A stretch of DNA of 64,000 nucleotides from Adineta steineri (GCA_905250115.1 CAJNOI010000089.1:202778-266777), one strand, 5' to 3'; shown: positions 32,203-45,424, counted from the first letter of the stretch. Made by a program: numbers and translations. Notes: generated by a model not told the origin, from the letters alone.

Positions 32203-34247
32203 TAACAATAAAAATAAAGTTTTTGTTATTTTTTGTATTTCTATTGTTATTCATCTATTATGATTAAAGTTCTATGGATAGACACACACAACCTGAAAAA
32301 TCTTAGTTTATTTATTTAATCAAATGTCAGATTGAGTTGTAAACTAGCAAGACAATTTTAAATTGTTGAAAGGTGAAAGAATGATTTCTTCTATTACATA
32401 TTCCGAAGGTAGTTTAAGATGTTCATATTATATCAGCAATAAATATGAAAAACAATTCAAGAGAAAATAACGATGATTCACCTATCTAGATTGATCATTA
32501 TGTTTCACAAGTGAAGATTTCCAAATGTCTCACAACGATTTTGATGCAATTAAGTGGGGTTTGTAGAGTGAAATATACCTATTTCAAGTAAAAAACTATA
32601 GTTTTACTTACAAATATCTTACATGATGTGTAGATGATCATTCGTTAGTCATTTATTTATTTCTCCATATCAGCTCGTATATATACTCTTATTTGTATAT
32701 TGTTGTCTGAATATTTTTCTCTATGAAGGATTTAATTTTAACGAGTTCTGCATATTTCCTACATACCAAATTTCGGGATATTGCTAGTACTTATCAAATT
32801 TTTATCAAAAATACAGTACTATTATGTTAGAGATTATTCAGGCTGTCGCATACTACTTTTTATATTAAAGCCAATCAATTTGTAGATTGGAAAGGCACAT
32901 CCATAAAGTGATATAAAGGTCATTCCAACTGCATGGATCCATAGGTAAAGATAAAGACAACAAAATAAATGATTAGAAAATATGACTTTATGTTCATCGT
33001 CCTCCTGAAAATTTGAGTGAACTCATATTGTAACTAATCGATGTTAAATTCTAACGTAAAAATTGTTGAAATTAATAATAATTGAACTTGTATACAATCA
33101 TTATCTTATTTGATATATTCCCGATATTATAATTCATCAATTGATGATTGATTTATGATGAGAAACAATCTTATCTACATTATTCTCTCGCATCATATAT
33201 GACAGATGTTTGTTGTTCTTTGTCTAGAATAATTCCACAAAAAAAAGATAATTAGTTCACTCGATAAAAACACTCTGCTTTCGTTTATTTTCTTTTCTTT
33301 TGCTTCTACAAATTCCAACATTCTCTATGTTTATATTTTAAATGAACAGTCAATCAATTGTAACCAGTTTGAAGATATCGAGAAATCTGTCTCGAAATAA
33401 TAATTTGCAGATGCTAGACAGTGATATTGTAGCTTTCTATACACTTAAATCATATGGATAGATGAATTAGAGATAACACGGATGTAGTGTAAGAAACATC
33501 CAATATGCTGAAATGAAATGAACGATGCATAAAACAGATGTAGCCATTGTATTAACAAAGAAAAGAATAACAACAATACACAGGAATAGATAAAATAAAC
33601 AAATATATAGGGAATAAAATAGATCAAAAAGAAATCGCTAACGAAGTAATAAGATTTAATATATTCGTTTGAAATTTTGATAATAAATAAAAAAGAATAT
33701 CAATATGTCAGTCAATTTATTTTGTAGTTATTATAGACTTAACCCTTTATGTATTTTTTTTCCTACACATCATGCATATCTTTAAATGTAAATTAGCTAA
33801 CTGTAGCTACAAACTTGTACATCTACAGTAAATACAATGAAGAGATTTGAATTTTTTTAATAGAAATTTAGATACATATGTGGTCTTTATATTGAACAGT
33901 CTTTGTTCAGTTATGTATATTTTTTAAGATGATAATGTTCGGGTGATAAAGTACAGAATTAAGAGAAAGTAGCGAGGGCATGATCCATCTATAGATAATT
34001 TTTCCTTCTTATTTATCCGTCGGTTAAGATTCTATACGAATATGTATGAATGATAGTCGTGCATTGTGTTACATCGCTAAAGATTGGATAGGAGAAGAAA
34101 TAATGACCGATAAAGAAGAAAAAATTCGTTATTCTCTAATTCTCTCTCTATCTATCGATATCTCGTCATATATAATAGTCATCATTTAAGTGCATTCAGT
34201 TATAACTTTTTCTATTTAATTTTGTTTGTTAAGAAAAATACATAATA
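32203..34247. other. Intergenic region, 2 kb
   Basis: AT-rich spacer with no exon, RNA gene or repeat family I can support. A short leftward open frame at 33445-33627 is hydrophobic low-complexity sequence and is not supported. Confidence 0.5.
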
Positions 34248-34892
34248 ATGATTGCTGATCCATTAAATCGTAAATTATCTTTTGTTGGTGCATTTTTTGC
34301 ATTTGTTGGTGTTATACTTGGTGTTGTTGCATTAGCTACTAACTATTGGACTGTAGATAATATGGTTACACCAGGTACAGCTATGTCAACAGGGAATGGA
34401 ACAATACTTATGAGGGAAAATACTGAATGGAAATGGAATGTAAGTTTTATCTGTTTTTTTATTGAAATAAATAAAACTTTATTTTTTCTTTAGGGTCTTT
34501 TCTATATGTGTGCAACTCGTGCCAATAATGAATGCGAATCAAATTTTATGCCAATAGTATTTATTCTTTGCCTATTAGGTTTAATATTTTTATTAGTTGG
34601 TGGAATATTTCTTTGTTGGGATATGTTTAAAATTAGTAATCGAAGATTTATTATTCCAATGTTAATGTTTATGGCTTGTGTATTAATGACAGCTGGTCTT
34701 TTTGAATATGGATCAATGGCACGTTTAAATTCTCATTCATCTCGTACAATGATTGCTGCTATTGTTTTTGCATATTCAGCATTACCTATTGCAGCTTTTA
34801 TTGCTGGACGATATTCAGTTTTTGATCGATTTGTTACTAATGGACATGTTGCAAATGGACAAAAATATGTCGCAACATCTAATGGAAATTAA
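34248..34892 (+). CDS. Claudin/PMP22-like four-span membrane protein
   Basis: Two exons, 34248-34439 and 34494-34892; 196 aa. Four hydrophobic helices: residues about 10-32 (FVGAFFAFVGVILGVVALAT), 80-105 (IVFILCLLGLIFLLVGGIFL), 115-135 (IIPMLMFMACVLMTAGLFE) and 147-170 (IAAIVFAYSALPIAAFIAG). The first extracellular loop starts NYWTV and ends with W-x..N|GLFYMC, corresponding to the W-GLW-C signature of the PMP22/EMP/claudin superfamily, with one further Cys nearby (NECES). Likely plasma membrane, in septate-junction or related cell contacts, by family knowledge. The exact branch (claudin, EMP or other) is not clear. AATAAA at about 34901 ends the transcript. Confidence 0.8.
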
Positions 34893-36335
34893 ATAGTTCA
34901 ATAAAAGACCTCTTTTTTCTATGTAGTTTGTTATTATTAGATTTGTTTGTTTTGTTACTTATTATGAAATCCTATTGATTGTTGTTGAAATTCTATGAAA
35001 ATAGTTCAATATTTACTCAAATAAATACTTACGAAGATGTAATTCTTTTTTTTATAATACGATGGAAAAATCATTCTATAACTCTTTCGACCATTTGCGA
35101 TAATCATCAAACTATTTAAGCTTTTTAGGACGTTATTCATTACACAAGTTTTTATAAATGGAAATAATCTTTAGGATCTCTTCAAATTCTTTATTTTCTT
35201 TGCGATTTCGATGATCGAAAATGAACTTATAAAGAATGTTGATTGTAAAGAGAAAAAATAATAGTCATCAAGATTTATAGGGATATCTAAACTCAAATAA
35301 ATATATTCGATTAACTTTTCATTTATATTATAATTATAAATACACATTTATTGATTATCAAATGACTATTGTATAAAGTACTAATTAATAATCTTTTTTA
35401 TTGCTACATAAAAGTATTGGAAATGAAGACTAGGTCTTGTTGTATTCGATAGAATTTTTATTACCTAATTCTGTTGTGCATCGCGCGAGAGAGTTAGTTT
35501 TAACCTTGTTCCACACCATTTTGATATGAATATTGAAGTCGGAATTAAATGAGATCACATTTGTTATTATACGCAACATATTTTGATGTTATATACACTA
35601 CTGAATAGAGTAAATTTGGCTGTGCAAAATCTGTAGATGTCTTTGTACAAAAACCTGACTATGCATATATGTATATAATATATATCACTGAAGAATCTTA
35701 ATTTTTTGACATTGAAAGAACTAATGGTTTCGTAACATTAAAATGATAAACTGCGTCACATAAGGCCTTCAAACGATATTCGATATTTATGATGTTACTG
35801 TTGAACGTTTTTATTTATCTGATTCTATTACGCGGACGATACCAATAATAATTATTATGTTTGCTTTTATACAAAATTTTCTTATAAAAAACGGTCTTCA
35901 TATATATGTGAATAAGTCGTCTCATTCATATTTGTTTTAATTCTTGTATAAATATACATATAGTTTCATTTCATTATGAGTAACACAAATAAAAATCCGA
36001 TATGATCCATCTGAAAACGAAATTATAATCATTTTTTTATAATGTAAATAATAAAATATTGTAGCTGAAAGAAGATATAAAGGCTAATCATTAGTAAGAG
36101 AAAGTTTTAGTAAAACAGTATTTAATTTATACAATGATTCATTTATGTCTATGGCGCCTTGTAAAAACGTGACACATTTCCTTTTTTTTAATATAGTTTC
36201 TCTATATTGTATGCTACGCATGAGTAATGAGTGATCGACCATGTCAATGTCTGTGTATATATCAACATAGACGAAAAAAAAGGTTTGAAGGAGAACATGA
36301 CGCTGAAATCATATACACATGGTTAGTTAACTACT
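34893..36335. other. Intergenic region
   Basis: Polyadenylation-type AATAAA near 34901, then AT-rich spacer. No exon or repeat is recognised. The stretch 36180-36330 directly upstream of the fucosyltransferase is less AT-rich and may be its leader. Confidence 0.5.
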
Positions 36336-38124
36336 ATGTATCGTATGCGACGTTATGTATTTCGTATTGGCACTTCTCTTACTACGTGTTCATTATTTAT
36401 TATAATAATTAATTCGTTTTTTACACCATACGATACTTTCTTTTCATCTACTGACTCTATTTTTCCTACTACGCATTCGTTCCAATTAGAAACATTGGAA
36501 AAGAAACGTCAATTAACTTCATCATTACGAACATCAATATCATCATCAACATCATTAAAATCGTCAATATCATTAACATCAACATTAAAACTATCCGTGA
36601 AAAATTTTTCTTCAACACCAGTAATCAGGTGATTAAAACAGAAAAAAAAGAGATGTTTAGTTTTTTGTATAAATATTCAGATAAAATCAAAATTCTTATC
36701 GAAGTAGGATAAACATATTTGTTCTTTACAAATATTAAATATAAATATCTAGACATGAATAAAACTATTGATATTTGTACTTGTTCTAGTTCCGGTTTAT
36801 ATAATATTCTAAAAAAAAAATTTTGTTATTTATTTAGTGAAACATATATACCGGATATATTTGATCTAACTCTATGGCGTCATGCTATTATCGGTGCTCA
36901 TGGTAATCAAACATTATGTCGTGTACCTAAACAATATCGTCCAATAGCTAATGCTGTTTGTCATGCACTTGGTAGAACAGATTGTTTTAGAATTCCGTGT
37001 ACTCTTGTACATATTTCTGATGAATTTACACAAAATATTGAATGTCTTCGTGGTGGAAAATTAGCTGTTCGAGCTAAACCTGATTGGATATGTCGGAAAA
37101 GTGCAGCATTAGAAATATTATCTAATCCTAATCGAAAACCATCTATTCAAGCTGAAGCTTATACTCCACTTACATCTGAATTATATAGTCAAGCTTTAGC
37201 ACCATATCGTGATAAAGATTCAAAATGGGGTTTGACTTTAGAAGGTGAATCTATAGGATATTATCCTTCTATGGTTTTAAAAACACGATTATTATCATTA
37301 TTTGATATTACTGTTGGATATGATCGACGAATTTTTGATGTTATTTCGGATTTATATTTATTGGATTATGCAGATCTTCTTATAAATCGATCGAAACGTT
37401 TAACAGTACAACAAGTATTAAGTCATAAAGTTCCAGGTTTGTTTCCTAAAATGAAGATTCAATCAAACTCATATTATAATGAATAAATATTTCTTATTTA
37501 GATCATGCACCAATTCTTTGGATGAATAGTAATTGTGATACTCCATCAAATCGTACGGGATATATGCTTGAATTAATGCGTTATATTCGTGTTGATGTTC
37601 GTGGTAAATGTGGAAATCCAAATTGGGATAATTCATCTTTAACAAATACTGATCCGAAAGTATTAGCGAGAGATAAATTAATTGTAGCTGGTGAATATCT
37701 TTTTACTGTTGCTATTGAAAATACTTTAGAACATGATTATGTTACGGAAAAATTATGGCAACCATTAGCTGCTGGAAGTGTTCCACTTTATTTAGGTGCA
37801 CCTAATATTGATGAATGGTTACCGTGTAAAAATACTTCATGTATTGTTGATTTAAGAAAATTTAAATCACCAGCTGATCTTGCCAATTATCTTCAACCTT
37901 TTATAGATCATCGATATCGTTATATGCATTTTCATCAATGGAGAAGGAAACTCAAATCAAAGACAAGTTTTGTTAAGATGATTGATTATTTTAAAGAATC
38001 AAATCAGTATACAGTTGAATGTCTTCTTTGTGATATGATTCATCGACAAGATCAGGGAGCGACTAGAGCAAAATTATTGGCAAATGATAATCCATTCAAT
38101 AGTCCATTTCCTTCTTTAATTTAA
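36336..38124 (+). CDS. Alpha-1,3-fucosyltransferase, FUT10/FUT11-like (GT10)
   Basis: Three exons: 36336-36628, 36838-37436, 37502-38124; 504 aa. A type II Golgi/ER enzyme layout: short basic tail MYRMRRYVFR, a signal anchor at about residues 12-28, and a Ser/Thr-rich stem (repeated SxSSSTSLKSS), then the catalytic region. The GT10 donor-binding block is VAIENTLEHDYVTEKLWQPLAAGSVPLYLG, matching the FUT signature (E-N-x-DYxTEKLW..GxVPVY.G). GLTLEGES corresponds to the HEESP region of FUT10/11, and the C-terminal YTVECLLCD matches the FECFVCD that I recall as specific to FUT10/FUT11. Vertebrate FUT10/11 have been reported as protein O-fucosyltransferases; whether this holds here is inference. 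The 209-bp intron 1 falls between stem and catalytic domain. The second in-frame Met, three codons on, could be the real start. Confidence 0.85.
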
Positions 38125-38812
38125 TAATTATTTTTTATTTTTTGTTAAATGTATACAAAAAATCAAAATTTAGAATTGTATTTTATGAACTAATATAAAA
38201 AGAATGTTTCTTAAGAAAAGAAATTAATTTGAAATATTATTTGTTATATATCAAGACTAATTCAAATGAATATATAAATAACAACACATTGTTTGAAATA
38301 GAAAAGAGATGCATTCTTGAAAAGAATTAATTTCAGTTAGAGATTCTTTTCTATTGTATTGTTAAACTTATGAATATATAATTATAATAAATCATTTAGA
38401 ATTTAGACAAAAGAGAACAAACTATCTATTAGCACAAAAGTACGTTCTTTTCAATATTCTTTTATTAAAGAAAAATAAAAAGTGACATTTGCTCTATTAC
38501 TTATGCATCACAGATTAATTCTATATTAAAATGTTTATTAAATATGAATAGGATGTTATTATGTAGATTGCGCTAATATATACATTTACAAGGTTTCTTT
38601 CAACTTCTTTTTCCATCTCAAAGAATATGAGCAGCAGCATTTATTTAAGTCTATTGTATATCCAATAGAATTTCTGTTTATATATTTATCAATAACACAT
38701 TTATGCATTTGAATGCTAAAATTAAAAATTTGATTTGTAATAATATTTATCCAATAGAGAAATCTTTATATTGATTGAGTATAGTTGTTCTTTAATTAAT
38801 CTTGAGTAAAGA
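38125..38812. other. Intergenic region
   Basis: AT-rich spacer of 688 bp between two same-strand genes. No feature beyond AT-rich possible polyadenylation signals. Confidence 0.5.
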
Positions 38813-41800
38813 ATGTCGGAATCTCACCGAGATCATGATAAATCGTCAAATACAAATTCATGTCAAGATTCTCGTAATAGTAAAGACGAAACAAATCGAT
38901 ACAATAGAAAACGCTCACATCTTGAATCGTAATTATTTAATCTTTTCATATTTTCAAAAAAATTATTTCGTTTTCTTTTTCAAGAGAAAATATTGATGCC
39001 AAAGTATATATTAGCAATGTTCCATCTAAAAAAGCTACTGATGAAGAATTATTAGATTTTTTTAAACCATTTGGCAAAATTTCAGGTTTTTTATTTTAAT
39101 TAAAAATTTCTTCTATTGTTTTTTTCGAATATATACATATATATTAGATATACAAGTATTTAAAGATCATATATTCGTGCAATATAATCGAATTGATGAT
39201 GCAAAGAAATTAATTAAAGAAGCACAAATACCATTGATATTTAAAGGAAATCAACTTGGTAAACAAAAGAATTTAAACAAAAAAAATTAATTAATATATA
39301 TTTATTGAATTAATTTAGATGTTTTTCCAGCAAGAGATGTACGATCAACAAGCGCAAAATCATCATCAACTGATAGATCTTCGAAAAGGTAATTCTTATT
39401 TTGTGATTTCGAAAAATAAAATAAATTTACTCATGATTAAGAAGTCATGAACGAACTTCTCATCGTCAATCATTAAATTATGAACCATCGAGAAAAATGC
39501 ATTCAACACATGATCAATCAAATTTTATTCCACAAACGTAATTATTTAAAAAATAAAAAAAAAAGCATTTTTTAGTTTTTTTGACAAAAATTCAATTCAT
39601 TTTTAGTGATCGAATTGATGATCGTATGCATATTTCATTATCAAGATCGAATTCTCGTCGATCTTCAAATGAATCAATATCTTTAAATCATCATATGCCA
39701 TATTCAGTTTTAGCAGGACCAAAAGATTCAAATGATTGTGTCGATTGTCATATAATTCTTGTTAATTTTCGACAAAGGTTTTTTAATATTAATCGAAATT
39801 ACAGAAAAAGAAATTATTTATTTATTTATTTATCTTATTGCTATAGAGAATATGCAGAGAAAATTGAATCTCGTCTTGCTTCTCATGGTATTGTTTCATC
39901 AATTATACTTCTGCGAGAAGATCTTAGTTTAACTAAAGCTATTGACAATGCTACTCGTTTACAATGTTTATATGGAATCATTGCCATGCCAATGCATGAA
40001 GAACGACGTACAGCATCTTTTCATATTCTATATGGACAAACAGAAGGTTAGAATTAGATCATTTTTTATAAGATTTACATACAATCGTATACAAAAAGAA
40101 TTGCAGTTAGATTTCTCAAAGTTCTTTTTATTATAAGTGTATGAGGTATTGAAATATTTTAATGCTGGTATATGATACAGGCACTATACTCTACAAAAAA
40201 GTTTCGTTTGCTCTCTCTTTAAGTTCATAAGAGGAAAAAAAGTTTACTTTCATAGAAGCAGTTAAACAAATTACAGGTTACACATGGATTTCATTCCATT
40301 CTTTTAATGACTTGGTGGAATGATTCAACTAGTCTAAGATTCGTGCGATCAGATGGTTAGATAATGATTTCGCCTATTTGAGATTGACAGTCCACTCTAT
40401 TAGCTTTAATACATTACAGTGCTTAGGTGCAGATTTTGAAAAATTTTATTCTAGCAAGTATAAATAGAGTTCTTCATCATACGGGTAGTTCCCAAGCGGG
40501 TTCGCAATATTCATTAGTTCACTAATGCACGATGACCGATCGATCTATAATCCTTCGAAGAATACAGGAAACAATCTAAAACAAAATTTTTGCACCGACA
40601 GGCAATTATTTTTAGACATCACTGTATCTAGTAAATATCTTTTCCAGCAAAAACTTATTGCTATATATTAACAGAACGAACGTGTACTATAGAACTAGTA
40701 AAATAGCAATCTATATTAAGACGGAAAATCTAAAAGCATGAAGAAAAGCCCACCTTCGGTACACCCCTCTCTAACTCTCTCTCATATTCTATTTGAATTT
40801 AAGAAGTATTAAAATATTGTAAAGAAGAAAAAAACTTTAAAATACAATTATTTTAGAACATCGTAATTTAACATTGGATGATGGTATACATATAATAATA
40901 ACTAATTTTGCTGCATATAAAGAACGTATTCGTAATGAAGAAATCGATTCATATCGTTCAAATAATAATTCAGTTGTTTATTCTAATTCAAATTCATCAT
41001 ATGAATATATTCGTCCATCAAATAATCTTTCTCAAGAAGAAATAACTTCATCTGCATTAAATCCTAGTGGTAAATTACCATTATCAATGTTACTATGTCT
41101 TTTAGCTGATGGAAGACAATTAACATTAGAAGAAATCGATCGTGTACTTGTTTATTTACTTGAAAAAAAAGCGAAAATGTTAACATTACCTTCAGGTACT
41201 TTACCACCATTACCAGCTCAATATGCAATCAATACAACATTGAATCACCAGACAGGTGCTTTGATTTTTCTCTTTGCTTTATTTAAATATTTTTTTCAAA
41301 GTCAGATATTCTCTAATAGAAATATTATCTTTTTTTACAAAAATATCTATTAGGAAAATATTCGACGACAAGTAGTAATATATTACATATTTTATTAAGA
41401 GAAAAGTTATTGATAGATTAGAGAAATTACTTTATATTTTATTAATATAACCATATCATATATCATTTAATCGGCATGACGGATTGAGTTTAAATCGAAA
41501 TCTTGATGTGTCTTTTCTGAGTTTGTATGAATGTATTTTTGAATTTATTGGTTCATTTATTTGTACCATTGGTATGGATATCTTATTTTCTAAAAAGGCT
41601 CTGGTATTGTATCGGACACAAGACTTGGTTTAACATCAAATCCATCGCCTGGTAAAACTTCATCGTCTTCAATAGAAACATCAGCTTCGATTGCTGAACA
41701 AATTCGACAAATTCTATCAACAAATATAATCAAATCAAATTCATCAATGGGAGACAAAAATTCACAATCTACTGTAACAAAATCTTCATCAAATAATTTA

Positions 41801-42292
41801 TCCGATACTATCAAAACTGAAAAACAAATTCCTTCACAAACAAATAATGATACAAAAGAAGTAGGTCAACAACAACAGCAGACACAATCTGCTTTCGTAT
41901 ATCGCCCGGCTGAAACAGTATCTACTGTACCAGCAACATTTAATTATACATCACCACCAATACGAATAGCTAATTCTGTTTCGCCATTTGTTACAGCAAC
42001 ATATCCATCATATAATTCAGTTACACCATCTTTAGGAGTAAATTCAGCTGTAAAATCAGCAACAGTTCAAAATTTTGTTTCCCAACCTTCTCAATATTTC
42101 TATCAAGTCCCATCACAAACGCTTTATCAATCGCCATTAAATTCAACAGCAGCTAATACAGCCGCTGCTGCTGCATTATTTCAAGCATATTCGCAATTTA
42201 ATGTACAACCGTCGGCAACGTCTTCAATTGTTAATCAACAATTAAATACACAACAACAACAACAACAACAGCAACAAATAAGTAGAAAATGA
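38813..42292 (+). CDS. NCOA5: NCOA5-like RRM coactivator
   Basis: Nine exons: 38813-38928, 38985-39085, 39148-39258, 39319-39388, 39445-39537, 39607-39777, 39847-40046, 40857-41255, 41598-42292; 651 aa. Residues about 40-115 form an RRM (KVYISNVPSKKATDEELLDFF ... DIQVFKDHIFVQYNRIDDA). A Ser/Arg-rich linker follows, then the block DCVDCHIILVNFRQREYAEKIESRL ... YGIIAMPMHEERRTASFHILYGQTEEHRNLTLDDG, an anticodon-binding-like fold that I know from nuclear receptor coactivator 5 (DCHIILVNKQQKEYAESVG). Next is PLSMLLCLLADGRQLTLEEIDRVLVYLLEKK, again matching NCOA5. The C-terminal 230 residues are Ser/Gln/Ala/Tyr-rich, ending in a polyglutamine run. A nuclear co-regulator or RNA-binding role is inferred from the family. 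Two introns are long (810 and 342 bp). AATAAA at 42355. Confidence 0.87.
42251..42277. repeat. (CAA)n coding microsatellite, polyGln
   Basis: Nine near-perfect CAA units with one CAG interruption, encoding the Gln run at the C-terminus of the NCOA5-like protein. Likely length-variable. Confidence 0.85.
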
Positions 42293-43776
42293 AAAGAGAA
42301 TGATTTTTAAAAACTTCGTTGTTTTTTGTTTGTAAAATTCATTTATTATTAGATAATAAAATGTAACATATGAATGAAATATACCATAGTATGAAATTTT
42401 TCTACTATTAACATAAGTCATTTCATTGATACAAGAAAAAATAGATTCAAATTGATTAGCTACAAAAACTATTCTTAACCAAGTATACAAAATTCTAGAT
42501 AATAATGTGTTTGCTTTCACTATCTAAACTTTATTATCATGCATCGAATAGTATTAAATATGATAATTCATTCAGTCGAATTGATATAGCCGCTGTTAGT
42601 TTATATGTCAAAGCGAATAGTCAGGCAAATGATGCATAATTTCTTAAAAAACAAAGATATCGAAGAAGTCATGTGAATAGAAATCTCTATTCTTCAACAT
42701 ATTTTGGGAAACAAAGAACGAATCAATATTAATAACGTAAAATTATTTTTTGAACAAGAAACTTTTTTACAAAGTTGAAAAGAACATTCATCATCTAATG
42801 CATGTGAATAGAGGCGTAAACCGTGCGACTGAGCAGCCGCCATCGCCGCCAATTTCTCTACCGTCTTACACCTCTACATGTGTACGATATTCAATCAAGA
42901 AATCTATTCATATAATTTATTGTTTAAATATGTCCTATATATTAAAAATAAACAATACTAATCTAAATGGAATAATAGAATAGAAGAAAATTATAAATTG
43001 TTTCGTTTAAATAAAAGATTATATTTGTAAAGATACTTGCTCATTCTCACTGTCAAATATTATTAGAATATTGAATGATCGAAAAAAACGAATTACTATT
43101 AGTAGTAAACCGCATATATTCTATCTACATTCTAAATATCTTTAAAATAATAAATCATAATATGAAAGTAAGTAATCGCAATATACTATCAGTAATAGAA
43201 TACGAAACCAACTGATTCAGCACAATAGGGAAGATCATTATCTTTAAACTAAACTGTTAGATAGTTGACGATAGAAAATCATTTTTATTACTGTTGTTAT
43301 TGTTCATCATATCTCATTTATTTTGACCTGTTTGAGGGTAGATTATATAATCATCTATTAAGACGTAGATATCAGCAGTATCTAAGATTCAGAAATCAGA
43401 TATTCTGTGAAACTCTATATTACACGATATTGTCCGTATGTCCTTCATTATCAAGCAAAATAAAAGGAATGAACATAAATGGGAGAAAATTCTAAGCTAT
43501 TGTCATATAGATAACTTCATTTTCTCTTGCTAGGATATAATTTTTCATTTACTATGATAAATACTTTGCTATTCATATTTAGTCATATAATTGACTGGAA
43601 GTCAGCAATCGATTTATTTACCTCGACATTCTAACTCTTATCCTGTAATTCACTTGAACTTCTAGTTTCTGAATCTCGTATATATTATGAATATGTACTT
43701 CTTTGATAAGACATATTCAGACAAACAAAAAAAAACAATGGTCAGTTGATATCTTTCATGCAGAAGCAAAAAAAGC
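42293..43776. other. Intergenic region, convergent 3' ends
   Basis: Between two converging genes. AATAAA at 42355 serves NCOA5. A GC-richer patch at 42815-42890 has no long open frame and may be a worn coding relic. Otherwise AT-rich spacer. Confidence 0.45.
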
Positions 43777-44706
43777 CTATGAAATAGAATTTGTACGTTG
43801 AATTCTATAGATTGTTACTTGAAAGTGCGGTTGTCGTTGTTGCCAATATGCGGCATGATTGAATGATTTTTGATAACTATGAATGTTTTCGTTTGACTCT
43901 GTAACAATACAATTCAATTGAAGTCGTAAAGATTTCAAATGAGATAATTTCTCTTCAATTAATTTTTTCCATGTTGATGGTTCGAACATAATTTTCTTGT
44001 CTTTTTGTGCTTCTAATTTGAGAATTAAATGTTTTAAATGAGGACATATATTGAGAAGTTGTTGAACTTGTTCAAATGACCATTCGTCATGAAGATTCAA
44101 TGTTAAATATTTAAGTTGAAGAAGAACAATTGTATAACAAAAAAGATTCTTATGTGGAGCATCGAGACAAGCTTGAAATCGACGAAGATTAGGTGTATGA
44201 TTCATAAATAATAACATTTGAGTAACTGATATATATTCTAATTTCGCATATTCTAAATTTAAAAAATCAAATGAAAGTTTTTGAATATTCCAATAACGTA
44301 TATGATATGGTAAATTCAAATAACGCAGACGATTCGGACAAATACTATTCATAAAGATAGACCATACTTGTTCATATAAATCTTTTGGATAATAATGCCA
44401 AGTAAAACGTCCAATAGTAATAGATTCAAGTTGTTTCATTGGTAATTTTTCAATAAACGAATGTAATGTAAGAAGATTCATTTTTCTAAATGTAATAGAT
44501 CGAAGCTTATCGAAATTTAATTGAGAATATTTTATTTGAAACGATTGTAAATCGATACCAGATAAAATAATACATGTTGAATTATCTCGAATTATATTAT
44601 CGAGACGTTTTTGTAAACCAAAAAATGTTTGATAAAGTTCAATAAATGTAAGATAGTCAAATATTTTTGGTAATACATCAATACTAAGATCATCAAAACA
44701 CGTCAT
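43777..44706 (-). CDS. F-box protein, rotifer-type, single exon
   Basis: An uninterrupted leftward frame of 310 aa when started at 44706 (MTCFDDLSIDVL). A longer in-frame start at 44817 would add a 37-residue very hydrophobic segment that I think is UTR, because the F-box normally lies at the extreme N-terminus. Residues 5-45 form the F-box (LSIDVLPKIFDYLTFIELYQTF), the Skp1-binding helix set of SCF ubiquitin ligases. The rest shows irregular leucine-rich repeat-like spacing (LRYLNLP, LKYLTLNLH, LKHLILKLE, LKSLRLQL), which would choose substrates. This architecture, with FDDLS..VL.KIFDYL, is characteristic of a large F-box family in bdelloid rotifers as I remember it. The particular substrate is unknown. 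Confidence 0.8.
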   Translation of the reverse strand: MTCFDDLSIDVLPKIFDYLTFIELYQTFFGLQKRLDNIIRDNSTCIILSGIDLQSFQIKYSQLNFDKLRSITFRKMNLLTLHSFIEKLPMKQLESITIGRFTWHYYPKDLYEQVWSIFMNSICPNRLRYLNLPYHIRYWNIQKLSFDFLNLEYAKLEYISVTQMLLFMNHTPNLRRFQACLDAPHKNLFCYTIVLLQLKYLTLNLHDEWSFEQVQQLLNICPHLKHLILKLEAQKDKKIMFEPSTWKKLIEEKLSHLKSLRLQLNCIVTESNENIHSYQKSFNHAAYWQQRQPHFQVTIYRIQRTNSIS

Positions 44707-44977
44707 TACGATAGAATGACTCGAAGCGTAGAGAAATAGACAAAAGAAAAAAATGTGCGTATTGTCAATAAATACCACAAAAATAATCATGAGAATGATA
44801 AAAAAATATATAGACAAAAGGAATCAAGGCGAACATCAATTGACTTCGCGTGTTTTTTGTTTTGATAAGCCATCAAATATCTCTCGTCATAAACTACGAT
44901 ATATACGCTATTTACAAATGAAAAAATAATTATTTATTCAAAATAACACTCTTTTTTTTATAAAATCATACTAATTA

Positions 44978-45127
44978 GTAGCGTAACCAGAAAATTACGG
45001 GTGTTCCATGATCGTTGAAAAAATATGCATAAAAAATAGTGTAAATGATAGTAATTACTAATTTTTTTTCTCCCACTTCTCGAACAAAAACAAGCAGGGA
45101 ATGGGCGACGTCCACCCTCAGTTACGC
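44978..45127. mobile_element. Short MITE-like element with GCGTAAC termini
   Basis: The left end reads GTAGCGTAACCAGAAAATTA and the right end, reverse complemented, GGCGTAACTGAGGGTGG. The two share GCGTAAC-GA in inverted orientation, about 150 bp apart. ATTA occurs on both flanks (44974-44977 and 45128-45131), a possible target-site duplication. Termini of the form TGGCGTA[AG]CCAG are common on non-autonomous DNA transposons of several animals. No coding capacity. The superfamily is not assigned. The ends have diverged, so it is probably old. Confidence 0.5.
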
Positions 45128-45424
45128 CATTAATATTAATATATAATGTCTACAAATTTATTCATCTATAGTGATAATTGCAATAAAAAAAAATCTAAAT
45201 GTATTTTATCATATAATCAACAAAACCAAAAAGATATTAATAATGTTAAGTGTTATCGCCTCTGTTTCGTTCTTTAGTTCCTTTCTTTCGTAAAAACAAG
45301 AATCATCCTTGTCTTTACAATATCCACTTCTTAAATACTCAAACATATCAGTAGAACGTGATGAAATGAAAGAGAATTAGCATTCTTTATGGCACCCAGT
45401 ATAAATGACCTTCGCAGTATTTTT

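Noticed and set aside
33445-33627. Leftward hydrophobic 60-codon open frame
   Set aside because: Low-complexity Tyr/Phe/Ile sequence expected by chance in AT-rich DNA.
44707-44817. Upstream in-frame Met extending the F-box protein by 37 residues
   Set aside because: It would add a very hydrophobic stretch before an F-box that normally starts the protein; more likely 5'UTR.
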